Of a stretch of DNA of 64,000 nucleotides, positions 1 through 12,045 are shown piece after piece. The notes beneath the pieces are model-generated. The model was given only the letters and a program-made list of their open reading frames with translations, ran no database searches and was not told the DNA's origin. The position numbers were made by a program, and so were the translations under genes. The stretch comes from Cylicocyclus nassatus (lineage: Eukaryota; Nematoda; Chromadorea; Rhabditida; Strongylidae): positions 33,865,733-33,929,732 of the forward strand of contig CATQJL010000305.1 of the NCBI GenBank assembly GCA_958299035.1. Reading direction: 5' to 3'. Within the stretch, counting starts at the first letter, position 1. Each line of letters starts with the position of its first letter.

Positions 1-1656
1 GAAAGGTGCAGTAGATGTAAAAGACGGTTAACCTTCAGTCCCAAACTGGCATTTGTTCATATGAGAGCGCGCATAATCTCTCTTACTATGAACTTGCGAA
101 CATTCATACTAACGACATCACCAAGGAAAATCGCAAAAAATGAAAAAACAAAAGTAAAGAGAGACTGCGTACAAAACACAAGCAGTGCTTGAAACCGCGC
201 GCTTCCCGGGCATTTTGCATACTGTTTCACGCAAAAACGCGGGAACGGCGGGAACAGCCCCCAACCGGCAATATTGCTTTACCCAATAACCAGGTGGCGC
301 CAGGCCTTGCCCAAAGTGGTGGCACGGTCCGCCGGCCGGAAAGCCGTCGTCTACGACGCGAATGTCTGAGAAACGCTATGCAAACGGAGCCCGCGACTTG
401 CTCCGAAATAGGCCCTCAAATTCCTATCCACAGGGGCTCTGCAGATGAAGAAGGAAGATTTGGAACCAGCACTCCAGGCTTTCGGTAAAGGTGTGCGTGT
501 TGTGCCGATCGGCCACTTCGCGTCCGTGAGGCCTAAGTTAGGGTTGCAGTGCCTTGATAAAATGTCTTCATTTTACTGTAAAATGCTGGAAAATGCTGTA
601 AGATAGTGTAAAATCATGTATCTACATTGCAGTTAAAATAAGGTGTTTATTCGGCCCTTATCTCCGCCCCACTTACATGCCAAGTACGAGACCTTGTCGA
701 AATCTGTAGTTTTCCAGAGAGATACGAAAAGTTTACCGAGATTTTGTTGCTTGGCTAGTACGTAGACCTTACCAAATTCGATTCACTTAATTTTCAAGGA
801 TTGCACCAGGAATTTGACTATATCGCACAGAATCATGTCAACCCTAAAGAACACTAGGAAGTGGTGCATTTTATGTCCAAGCAGACGGCAGGCGTTTTTC
901 TCAAAGTTGACTCATTGAGAGCACTCGGCTGCAGTTTTTGCAGAACATGACAATGGCGCAGCGCATAGCATATTGACCGATGTCGTGCTGTGTGTACTCT
1001 CTTGCACTTATCCTTTGTCTCCTATCGAATTTCATAAAGTTTCGTCTGAACAGTAGCATCCTTGTCGTCCAGATCTGGCTGTCAGAATATGGTAGCATTT
1101 CGCATTTTCTAGATACCTGCATTTCAGCAACAAGTTGAAATTTTTGTGCAAATATTGCTCCTACTTTTTTCTTGCCTCGCCATCATCGGCTGTCCGTCAC
1201 CCTGCCCCGAAATATCATCGATTTATTCGTGCTTTGCATCGGCTTTGTCGGTTCAGCCCATTTCATTTTCCGAAATAGTTGTGGGTGCAAGGTGTTTTAT
1301 GATTTCAGTACTTAATAATTCTCGTTATTAAATATAATATGTCGCTCATCCTTTAAAGAAATTTCAGTTCGGTATGGGTAAAAAGCACAAACTTCTGCAG
1401 AAAGAACCGCTCATGAAGCCGATTGCACTTTTATTGCATCAAGATTATACATGCATCATTGGCACTTTCCAATTTTACGGCGCGAAAGTTCAGTCAAAAT
1501 TTCTAGGGGATAAACTGTTTTTGAACACATTCCTGTAAGCTATTTATATGCGCTCGGGCTTCTTTTTTTTTATCCCACTTCCTTTTTTGATTCCCAATAA
1601 CAATGAAAACTTTCTGCTGTGTCAATGTTTTTTCCTTATTTTGAAGTATTTATTAT
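1..1656. other. No confident gene; GC-rich block at 190-540
   Basis: Mostly AT-rich sequence. The block at about 190-540 is markedly GC-rich and stays open for 99 codons (189-488, ending at a possible donor CGGTAAAG), but other frames there are also partly open. I recognise no protein. Confidence 0.4.
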
Positions 1657-1700
1657 ACTAGGTTGTCCCAAAAGTTTTTTCGGTTTTTCAAACAACGGTA
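1657..1700 (+). mobile_element. Solitary mariner-like terminal sequence
   Basis: TACTAGGTTGTCCCAAAAGT resembles the TTAGGTTG-type ends of mariner elements seen elsewhere in the window. I find no matching opposite end nearby, so it is a fragment. Confidence 0.35.
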
Positions 1701-1806
1701 AAACCCGCACAACGAAGAACTTAGTGCGTTGCTCCATCCGTTCTATGCAGTTTTTCTTTCCCTTTCTGATGGGTATAATTTCTAATCATAATGTCCTAAA
1801 GGCTTT

Positions 1807-2533
1807 TATTAGGTTGAACCGAAAGTTCTGTCGCACGATTTTCAAAAAGTCATAAGTTTTTCCTGTCACAATAGTCTTGCACGTCAAAAAAGAACTATTA
1901 AGTCTAGCTCATGTACTTCTTTCTAATAATACCTTGATTAATGTCCCCTAGGCTCTGACTGCAGAGATAAAAATGGGAAAAGGAAATTACCTAAGTTTGG
2001 AATTTTGAGGCAAGCCCGTTAAAAATTCCAAAACTGCGCCATAAAATCCAAAACAGCAAGTATCCTAGACTTTTTGACCCTCTCTTTCTATCTGAGCAAG
2101 ATTCGCGCTGATCGAGCTGTTTTTTGAAAAGTTATGATTTTTGACAAAAAAATGCCAAAAAATCGGTCTCTTAAGAAAATCGATTTTTTGGCATTTGTTT
2201 TTTCTCATAACTTTTTGAAGAAGAGCTCAACCAGCGCAAATTTCACCCAGCTAGAAAGAGGGATCAACAAACATAGGTTACTGGCTGTTTTGGATTTTAT
2301 CGCACAGTTTTGGAATTTTTAAAGGGCTTGCCTCAAAATTTCAAAATTAAACCAATTTCCTTTTCACAACTTTATCTATGCCGTCAGAGCCTAGGGAAGA
2401 GCAAGCAAGGCGTCATTAGAAAGTACGTGAGCTACTCTTCCTGTTGGTGTTTTTGTAATGGACAATTGTCGTGACTGGAAGAAGTTACGATTTTTTGAAT
2501 ATGGTACGACAGAACTTTCTGTTCAACCTAATA
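1807..2533. mobile_element. Mariner-type hairpin MITE, copy 1
   Basis: Flanked by TA on both sides, it starts TTAGGTTGAACCGAAAGTTC and ends with nearly the exact reverse complement (GAACTTTCTGTTCAACCTAA). The inverted similarity runs through almost the whole 727 bases, with a centre near 2160, so the element is a long foldback with no coding capacity. It shares its right TA (2532-2533) with the next element. Confidence 0.8.
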
Positions 2534-3245
2534 TTAGGTGGGTGCAAAAGTTCTGTCGTTTTATTTTCAAAAATTTGTAACTTCGCCAAATTTCAACGAA
2601 TTTGCTTGCTTGTAATTTTATTAGAAAGAATAGGTCTTCCGCTTTCAAGCGCTGTTTCGAGAAGCTTCTGTATGGCACTGAGTGCAGAGATAAAAATGGA
2701 AAACTAAGGCCATGCAAACTTCGACCATTTTAAGTTAGGTCACAAAAAATCGGGAACGCTGCAGAAAAATCTGAAATCTTCAGTACATATGTTTTTTGGC
2801 CTATACTTTGCATCTGTGAAAAGTTTGCGCTGTTTGAGCGTCTCCGTGAGATGTTATGAATAACGAGTTTACCATGGAAAACGCCAAAATCGATTAATTT
2901 GTGAATTTTCGCGAAAATCATAACTTCTCACAGAGACGTCCAAACAGCACAAACACTTCACATTCGCAAAGAGTAGGCCAAAAAACATATGTACTGACGA
3001 TTTTAGATTTTTCTGCAGCATTCCAGATTTTTGGTAACCTAACTTAAAATGGTCAAAGTTTACATGGTCTTAGTTTTCCATTTTTATCTCGGCACGCAGT
3101 GTGAAACAGAAGCTTCACAAAAAAGCGCTTGAAAGCGGAAGATTTATTCTTTTTAACAAAAATACAGGCAAGCAAATCCGTTCAAATCTGGCGAAATTAC
3201 AAATTTTTGAAAATGAAACGACAGAACTTTTGCACCCACCTAATA
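2532..3245. mobile_element. Mariner-type hairpin MITE, copy 2 (adjacent)
   Basis: TA-flanked, starting TTAGGTGGGTGCAAAAGTTC and ending GAACTTTTGCACCCACCTAA. The two halves are reverse complements along most of their length with a centre near 2885. Its interior is recognisably the same as the 17.4-18.5 kb element (for example the GCAGAAAAATCTGAAATC segment). Confidence 0.82.
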
Positions 3246-3429
3246 GATAATTGCCAAAATTCTTCGCCTTTTACTTGTCTGGTCAGAGTTTGACAAATTT
3301 TCAAAGACTTTGTTTTAAGCTCTCGAAGAAAAGTAGGTAAGTGTCCAACAGAGCAGATCCTGAACTATGCAGCAATGCCATTATATTCTTCTGGTCTGCT
3401 GTTAAAAAACTTAGAAAAATTATTTCTTT

Positions 3430-3880
3430 GGAGGAGCTTCTTAAGGAGATCCGATTAGTCGAAGTGGCCTTTCAAAATGAGTCTTTTCCAAATCTGATTT
3501 TATCATCTGCCGAGCCCGAGCGCCTTTGCATGCCGTATGGATATTTTCTTAGTGCGAAAAGTGAACGCATAATTTAGGTAAAATCACATTTTACGGCCTT
3601 TTCAGCGCTCAAATAGAGAAGTATTGAGTATGAGTGTTTTGGACGGAAGGTATTGCTCAAATGGAGTGCTCTGATAATCAACATTGGACCTGAGCAATTC
3701 AACCATTTTTGTTCTAGTTATGCGATCAATTTTTCAACTCAAAAAACGTCATAACTCGACGTCTAGAGGCCTCGGCAGATAGCGAAGACAAATTTGGAAT
3801 CAGCTTTCGATGCTCTTTATAGTCGTGAATTTCATGTGAAAAGGCCACTTCGACCAAACGGACCTCCCCTGTTGGTAAAG
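3430..3880. repeat. Decayed inverted repeat
   Basis: GTCGAAGTGGCCTTT near 3458 reappears inverted as AAAGGCCACTTCGAC near 3840, and CATCTGCCGAG near 3507 reappears inverted as CCTCGGCAGAT near 3770. Ends are not clear. It is probably an old hairpin transposon. Confidence 0.5.
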
Positions 3881-5630
3881 AGCCACAAAACACGCAACTG
3901 CAACAAATATAGGAAATATAGGAAAGTCTATAAGTTTTTTTTGAGTTGAACTGATTGATTTTAATCACCATTTTTGAGAAACAGTCAAGTTTATTTCGCC
4001 TCAAAAAATCACTTTTTTGGAAATTTCGCTACCTCTATGTGCTACAAGTGTGCAAAAAACCCAGTTTTTTTCCAGCTCATCAATCATTACAGACTTCGAA
4101 AACCCGATCTATGTAAACTAAAATAATTATGAGGAAGCCAAGGGTTTCCACTTGATTACTAGTATAGCCTTTGAAACATATTTCTAGAATATTAGGGAAA
4201 ATTTGGGAAAATTTGGAAAATTTGCCACCGAGCTGCTTAAAGAGCCATGGCAATAACATCGCGAATGCTGCATAGATCACGAAGAAAATGTGGCTATCAG
4301 AAAGAACATAAGAATTTGTGTTGAACGGTACTGAAGTCGTTCAGCGATCAGTGTTCTTTGAGTTTTGATGACAGATCAAAGAAACCAACAAAGCTTTCGG
4401 GACAATAATATTTGCTGCGGTAATTAACGATTTTTCTTTTGAAACTGAACCATTTCCACTGCGACAAAAAGGAAGTCACTCCAAAAATTTTGCTCTGCAA
4501 GCTACATACAAATTGTCCACAACCACTGTTAGAAGATTTGTTTCCAATTTATGGTGAAGAAAATCTGTACCTTTGCTAAAAAAAATGATAAAACCAAAGT
4601 TCCTTCGATTATCCCTTTCTAGATATATGTTCTTTGAAGAGTAGAGTATTGCAAAGCTTTTGCAATTTTTTGTATGAAAAAAGTGACAGCATATGAGAGC
4701 AAGTTAAAATAGTTTTCACGACTAATGGAAGCCTACTTCTCATTGCATCATTAGCTGTTTCGAGATCGATTCCTTCTTTTTGGGAGGGCGTGTACACGAA
4801 TAGAGAATTTATGACAAGAGTATTGGCCTTTAATAGGGATTTGAATGAATCTATTTCAAGCAGAAAGAATATGGGCCCCTTTTTAAGATATTCCTCCTTT
4901 TTAATGACTATTCACAAGCCTATCATGCCTCACCTCATGCTTGATATATTCTTACTTCCGTGGCCAATTATATACTAAATTCCGTCAAAATATCTCCGTC
5001 ATCCTACTTTGTATTTTGCTCTTTCTAACAGTTCAGTTCTTCCAAACAGAACATCTGTCAATTACCACGTTTTCGATTGAAGCATCCTATCCGTTTGCCA
5101 GGCATACCCATCAATATGGAATTACGAACAACATGCGAACTCGATTGTCTAAGCCCATCACCTCCTGTGAAAAAGTTTCCGATCACATTTTGCTGTCAGT
5201 CACCGCAGAAGACACCAAAAAAGTGATAAAGCCCTCACATCTTGATCGTTTAAGAGCGACAATGGTGCCGTTCAAGTCAAACGATGCGTTCTTTCCTAAT
5301 TTCAAATTGTAATGCAATCTACATCGTCTAGACTTGCGTTTATGAAAAGAAAGGGAGAATTCTTCACATTGCTTGTATGCATTGCTCGGTCTCTGATACC
5401 TCATTGAAATTCCAATGTATACTATTTTGCCGTTTTCATTTTTACTGCCTTATTGTGTGCTCCATTATCCAAAGCCGATATGAGCTATGTTTTTACAGCA
5501 GCTGCCCAGCTTCACTCTTTTTCTACTATTCTTACTCTTTCCAGTAGACTATGCAATTCTGCATTCTGAGATTTCACTAATCACTTACGCCCAGAATCTT
5601 GAAAAATTCAATCAAAAGTAAAAGATGTTG
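3881..5630. other. Unassigned stretch
   Basis: The only notable frame is 4941-5312 (+), 123 codons, with a hydrophobic run (SVILLCILLFLTVQFF) resembling a membrane segment. No splice context or family supports it. Confidence 0.35.
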
Positions 5631-5850
5631 TACAGTCGAGTAGACTTTCCGCTTGATATAGTGTGCTTGCACAGTTTATGAAATGCGGTAAAATTTGCGC
5701 GTGAACACGTAGCTGCGCCAGCACTGCCGGCATTTTGCGCGCGCAACTGACCGGCGTCACGGTCGAAGCCATTTCCTCACGCGCAAATTTTACCGCATCT
5801 CACCTTCTGTGCAAGCACACTATATTAAGCGGAAAATTTACTCGACTGTA
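5631..5850. mobile_element. Tc1-like hairpin MITE (CAGTCGAGTAGA ends), copy 1
   Basis: TA-flanked 220-base element beginning TACAGTCGAGTAGACTTTCC and ending with its near reverse complement. The inner arms contain the inverted pair TGCGGTAAAATTTGCGCG and CGCGCAAATTTTACCGCA. The family occurs twice more at 31.2-32.5 kb. Non-coding. Confidence 0.85.
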
Positions 5851-6644
5851 ATTTCCTTCGGCGATACGTTTCCGCCCTTATCTCACTCAATTATCCATCA
5901 TTTCATGCATGCAGAAAGGGCATCATTTCCATCAGTGATTGATCATTACATATTCATATGTTCTGTTCTGCGTACAGGAAAATTTGAAATTGTGCAAATT
6001 CTGGATACTTTGTTTGATGAGCGATTGCCTGCAGTATACAAAGAAAGAAAAAAATGATCAACATTTTTCTCGTTCTCTGTTCGCGCATTGTTAGCTGTGC
6101 TTAAGCGGTAATTTCAGAAACTTTCCTTTGGAATGTAGTGGAAGGGAGACGAGAGGTTTTAGACACAGGAGGACAGTTAGGGGTTCCATTTCTATGTATT
6201 TGATGATGGAAAGCATAAAATTTATCTGAGTCATACATGAAACCTTTATATTTGGAATTCCTGTCGAAATGTGCATACTTCAGAAGTTTAGAATGATGAT
6301 GTAATAGTTGTCATCGTTTTCTGTCCCTAACGCCCCATCATTTATCATTTCAATATTTCGAAAAAGTAATTTATTTTGTCAGCAATCCATCATTTTCACA
6401 TATACGATGTCTAGTGTTTGCAATCCCTCCTGCATGGAAGCAAAAACTGAGAAAGTGCAAATTTTGACTTTGATGACAAGCGATAGTTCTTTGCACTATG
6501 ACAAAAAATTAATCCTGGTCAAATTGGTTTCCACGGACCATAGAGCAGGAGAATTGTGGGAGCCGAAATTATATGAAAGTAGTCTACATGAGTTATAATT
6601 GCGCAAGCGATTTGCTCTACTTGTAAACAATCTAAATGTTTTGT

Positions 6645-6695
6645 TATTTTGTCGGGGGAGGGGGGCTACCGTCACGCCCCCCCCCCTCCTTTTTT
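6645..6695. repeat. G-run/C-run pair
   Basis: A purine/G-rich run (GGGGGAGGGGGGCT) is followed within 20 bases by a run of twelve C's, able to form a small hairpin. Function unknown. Confidence 0.4.
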
Positions 6696-9261
6696 TAAAC
6701 AGGGTTGCGATTCCACAGAAATTTTTGTCGGATTGCGTGGCTAAAAAATATCCGTTTGTCCACCTCCTCACGTAGAAAATTTCTTTCTGGGTCGTGCATT
6801 TCAAAAATATTGGTGATTTTGCTTCATTAACAATGGCTTTGCCTCCCTCCCCGTTCCATTTGATTTACTCTCCATGTGCGATTTTATCGAATTTTTGAAC
6901 GCATTTCGCATAAATGCAAAATTGGTGACAATACAGTCTATTTGGGGCTAAAAACATCTCCGGGCATGCCTAGGGGATGTGTTGACCCTGAATTTGGTTT
7001 GATGTGTGTCTATTGTACCTACTCAACGAAACTTTCAGTCTGATTTTGAGTTCAAATCTTTTCTCCGCATGGAAATTCACTTCTATTCCATTTACACTCA
7101 ATCTTGAATATTCTTGAGAATATTTGCAAATTATTTCATGTTTTTACAGAAGCTTTTGATATTAGTCAAGGCGGTTTTCACTGCAAAAGACACTGCAATC
7201 CGAACCTTGCAAGGCTTCAACTCTTTTCAATCTCTATATCGAATAGAAGTGAAACTCAGTGCTGTTTGATTTGACTGTGAACTGTGATTTTCCACATGAT
7301 ACTTGATTTCTTACTCAGTTTGGAGCCGTGTCTTTTTCTTCTTTTTATCTCCCTGTACTTTACTTTGAGTAATTCTGAGAAGGTTTTCTGTGGATCCGAC
7401 TTAGCACTGAAAATCTTTTATCATGTCCTCAAAGTACTATTCAATAACGGTACGGTCTTTCTCTTTCGTTCCCTAATTTCACCTTCTTACGATCATTTTG
7501 AAAGCTTTTTGGCTATGACCCAGTTTCAGTGACCTAAATTTCCCCAGGAGTCTTCAGCATCTTGACGATGTTTCAAAGCAGGCTCTTTGGGAGTATTGGC
7601 TTGAATTGTCGGCATGTCTTAGGAAGCAATCAGAGACGGCGAGCATGACAGTATCCATGCTTTTTCATTAGATTCGAGAAATTACCAAGTTTGGTCTAAT
7701 GTGGAGATTTCGTTACCGAAGATATCGTGCATCCGTCAGAATTGTTCCCACATAAACCGTCAAAGTGGCTGCGTTTGGATCGTTTTAGCACGTAAGCTCC
7801 AGCAAATATAAGGCGCTTATTCGAAGTTGACATATTAAAGTGATTGAAAGACAGCTATGTTGATGGTTCATATGGGTACAATTCTGGGGAATGCACCAAA
7901 TGTTCAACGAAATAAGATTTCTGAGTAGCTCTTCACTACTGCAAAAACTTTTATGGACAGATAGGGTGTTTTTGATGATTTGATATGAATATTATAATAT
8001 GTGATTCAACGGAACCCTGAATCAGGCATTCAACGCTTCGCACATGTTCGAACCTGGCATGACGCGTAAGGCGATTTTGCAGGTTTTCGCATGCAAAATA
8101 GATCGACTCGGCTTGCAAACGACCTTGCACGGCTCTCTTTGATTGTTTAGCCCTTGAACTCTGAACTCACGCTTATTCTCGTTTTCGTTCGAAAGTCATA
8201 TCTTCTGTGTTTTTATGATAACAATTGTTGAAAATGCATATTTTATAAAAATACTGCTTTTCAAGTCGATTTAGCAAAGAAAGGGAGATAATATTACACT
8301 TGTGCCCTCATTGTGATTCAGCTTCTAATAGCATCACGAAAATGGTTTGACAATATTCTCATCAAAACTTTGCCTCATGTCATTGATGTTACATGAGCAA
8401 GATATGTTATTTTATCACCATCTGTTCATATTCGGAGTAGCAAGTGTTACTGATGAGCAGCAAATAGGTTTTCATATATAAATTATAATAATCTCGTACT
8501 ATTGAAGCATTATAACCTGAGTTCTTTGATTGCGTTAGATTTTTGACACACATGTTGATAAAGGAGAGAGACAGGAAGGGCAGGAAAATGTGAACTGGGC
8601 TAAAAATGTTCTTTTCGCTCATAATTTTCATACTGAACTCACTTTTTTGTGTATTTCATGATGATACGCATTAGCTTCATTGTATTCGTAATGCGCTTCG
8701 CTTTACACTTTTCTCCATTTTCTTTTTTACTTCATTTCCGTTTTGCTGCAGCTTCATTTTTCATGCTAAACACGTGCTTAGTGTTTTTTCGGAACATTTC
8801 ATTGCTCATAAGGAACGGTCAGAAGTTGAAGTGGCAATCCAACAAGCAAGCATCAAGCATGGGCTTTATGATCTGGCCCAACATTTAGCCGAGCATGGCA
8901 CTGTACTGCCAAATTTGCGCTTTGCATGCACGATTTCTTAGCAAAACTATGGCCTTCAATGGCTCATAACTTCGTCCACATAGACACTAAGTAGATATGG
9001 AATTCAGATTCGAAGTCAGCGTTTTATGCTGCATCTAATGGTATGCAGTTTGTTGGCCACTTGGCCACTTTGATTTCTTAGCATTCCCTTGTTAGCAAAT
9101 ATCATAGAATGCAAAATGAATCACACTTTGCTTTTATCTGTGTCAAAATTTCCGCTGCTTGCGCCATAGTGAATCAAGAAGGGATTGAAATTTAGGTGTT
9201 TGTGAAATTAGCTATAACTTTTAAAGGTAGTGCCTCGGCAAATTGTCTGAATTTTTCTTCT

Positions 9262-9359
9262 GTATAACCTCCAGGTGTATTAAATTCAGTGCTTTCAAAA
9301 GGTCACAGTTCTGCTTCCTTGACGGATAACTCTAGATGGACAGGTTTGGAGGGTTATAC
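9262..9359. repeat. Short inverted repeat pair
   Basis: GTATAACCTCCA at the left is matched by TGGAGGGTTATAC at the right, about 98 bases apart, a possible tiny MITE. No target duplication is clear. Confidence 0.3.
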
Positions 9360-10754
9360 AAAAGCTTAAGGCTAAGCGGCTAGGGTTTCCTCACTTGAGA
9401 GGCGATTCTAATCGGCTCTCCCCTAAACGTTTCTCGATCAAAACCGTCCGCTTAGGTCGCATGCGTAAACATTCTTGTGAGGAAGAGAAGCACAGCTTGA
9501 AATCAAGCTGCATATTCTGTTGCTTCAAAGAAGTGGGTTTCAGTTGCTTATTCATCAAGCTCCTTTCTATTTTTCACAGTAAACATGTCGAACAGAAGGG
9601 TATTGTTATACAAACCGCCTTTTCCAATTTTTGTATGATCCACTCGTAATCCCCACCTACTGACCGTGCTTCCCAAAATCATTTATTCTTCTATATTTCT
9701 GACGAAAAGCCATGAATATCTTTAATCAGAATGAGTAGCGCTTGGAGCAGACTGGACAATAGGGCGACTCTATAACCACGAAACACGTAAGAGAGCGATC
9801 CTCTTTAGTTTGATGGAGCTACAGTGATCGGTGGCTATTTTTAGACATTCAGCAATGCTTACAATTGATTTCCTAATCATAGGTATGAGCTCCGCTTTGC
9901 TTTTTTGTTGATTTTTGATGATCATTGAAGCTTCAATGTCTTTGCGACATTCATTTCATGTACGTATAGGCACTCCCCGGAGCTTTTTCGCAAACTTAAT
10001 TGTCTTTTCTATTTCTTATCCTAAAAAAATCTTTGCATCAAAATCTAACAAGCATGTAGCACATTTATGGATTTTTTGGTGAATTTTGAAAAGCGTTCAT
10101 GGAATTTCAAAAGTGAACATCCCATAAGAAATGTTGCCGATGACGACACCGTATAAACAGTGCTTAATGATCAGTAAATCAGATACACTACAGTTAATCT
10201 CTTCCATCAACATGTTCTGTTACTGTTCACATTTGAAAAAGTGTTTGAGAGTGAAGACTGATTACCCATCAGTAGACATTTTACATCACCCTTCCTTTCT
10301 TCGATTTACTTTGGATCAGAAACTTCGAAAACCTTGTAGCTGATTTCACAAAAACAGACACTTTTGGAGCGCTGGATCCAAAAGCATTTTGAGCTACGCA
10401 GTGAAAGTAACGCTCCTCTTTTGACCTACATTGCTTTCACTTCCAGAAGATATCTCGAACTCCATCACCGTAGCTTTCCAAAAAGTGGTTCTAAGATTGC
10501 AACAGTGAGTAGAAAAGGAGCTTGCGAGGTATTTGTATAATTATGAATCGCTAAGAATTCGCCTTCGTCGCGAAATCCATTCTTAGATTGACGCCAGATT
10601 TTCTTCTTGGGCTGTGTATACCGCTTTCGGCTATGCTCTTTCTACTACCAACAGTAATTAAGTTTTTCCCAAAGAATTCCGAAACTCTTAAAATAAGCGA
10701 TGTTCTTATAATAGTGGACCTGGACCCACTTTATAACAGCGGTAACATCTGCTC

Positions 10755-10995
10755 AGTGGCGGTCCCCAGAGATATTTTCCGGCGGGGGGGGGGGGGAAGC
10801 TACTACAGGATTTTTTGGAGCAACCACGCTCAGAAACTTTTTTTGCAAAACTAATTTGAATTTTCAAACATTTGAAACATGTTCCAAATATTAATCGGTA
10901 AAAACAATTTGCGTGCACATTTTTTAGAACTAATAAGGTCATTTTTGCGAATTTCCGCAAACCTTGCAACCTAACTTGCAAGAGAGGGTAAAATT
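10755..10995. mobile_element. Probable one-ended relative of the CAGTGGCGG element
   Basis: CAGTGGCGGTCC at 10755 followed by a G-run near 10785-10797 copies the left end of the element at 13774. I could not find a matching right end, so this is a truncated or diverged copy and its right boundary is a guess. Confidence 0.35.
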
Positions 10996-11819
10996 TCAAT
11001 AGTGTTATAAAAGATCTGTGAGAAGCGAGTGTCAGACTTCATTTTCGCTACAAAAAACTAAGGTTGAGTCTTAGCTTCTGTATTTCAAAGAATTATAAAC
11101 TAGCTAGAAGAATATGATAATCAAAGTTTTGCGTGTTCGCAAGAAAAGGTTGTAAGTGCTTCTTTCTTGAGTCGCTTTTTCACATTATCAAAAGTCAAAA
11201 AATATTACATAGTACCTTAGATTAGATAATCGCAGGGTAATCAGAAATCAGTGACGAAATTTTTTCTGATTTGGGAATCACAACGACATATGGTGTCAAA
11301 CCATTTCTTCTTATAACGGGAGCAAGAATGCGCAAAAAATAATGACATCCGTGGGAATTCGTGGGAACTCTTTTGCTGTGCGCTTGATTATTCTATGTCT
11401 TTGCTATTCTGCAAAAAAAAACAATTTCAATGATTTCAATGCGCTTCATTGTGAGAATCACAATCATTCATGTGTTGTTAGTCCGTGCTCATTTCGATCC
11501 GACCAATTACTTTTTCATCATTAAACGACTGGTCAAATGCAAACCGGTTGAGGGGAGACTCCCTATGAATTCGTTGCTGAATCATTTATATCGCACCACC
11601 AAATTTCGTAAGTGATGAATGACGAATGATCAGACGAGTCTATGGCAGTTTTTCAAACTCATTCAAAGGTTTAACGATCTTTGGCGCCAACAAAGCCCTC
11701 TTTCCGTCTCCAGTTTTTTCCTGTCTAGCTCCGTATTCGCCAGCATCTTCAAGAATTACCTGCCATCTTTCGATTTCAAAGACGGCAGCATAGGTTGGTC
11801 GATTAGAACGACCTTTGAC

Positions 11820-12045
11820 TTCGGCGATAAGTTATCGTTCCAAAGCGTCCAGCAGACTCGCACGGTATGGCGTGATGATGTGTCGTCTTATAAAATCACG
11901 ACTGCGCTCTCTTTTGCCCTTATCTGTATCGCATTCTCACAGGTCCCTCACAGTTTTGTTGTTTTTAAAGTTCATTTGCACGTGTATCATTATCTCACCC
12001 AATATCGCACTCTCTTGTGCAGTTATTTTACGCACAATTACAGAT
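11820..12045 (+). promoter_or_regulatory. Elongase upstream region with GATA motif cluster and possible trans-splice acceptor
   Basis: The 226 bases before the elongase start hold two GATAA cores facing each other as CGATAAGTTATCG at 11825-11837, a CTTATC at 11919-11924 and a TTATC at 11990-11994. GATA factors (ELT-2 class) drive most intestinal genes in nematodes, and elongases are typically intestinal, so this fits a gut promoter. An ACAG ends at 12043, two bases before the ATG, and could be a spliced-leader acceptor, though its pyrimidine tract is weak. Motifs this short occur by chance, so the functional claim is inference. Confidence 0.35.

Larger units (their letters stand above)
5851..11819. 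other. AT-rich intergenic stretch without a supported gene
   Basis: Apart from the small repeats listed, I see only short frames. A possible terminal exon at 8752-8941 (after CTGCAG, 62 codons to TAG) has no partner exons I can find. Confidence 0.4.

Noticed and set aside
7540..8941. Protein-like stretches (7553-7675, 7625-7810, 8752-8941) as exons of a gene
   Set aside because: Frames overlap in conflicting phases, no consistent exon chain can be built, and no domain is recognisable.
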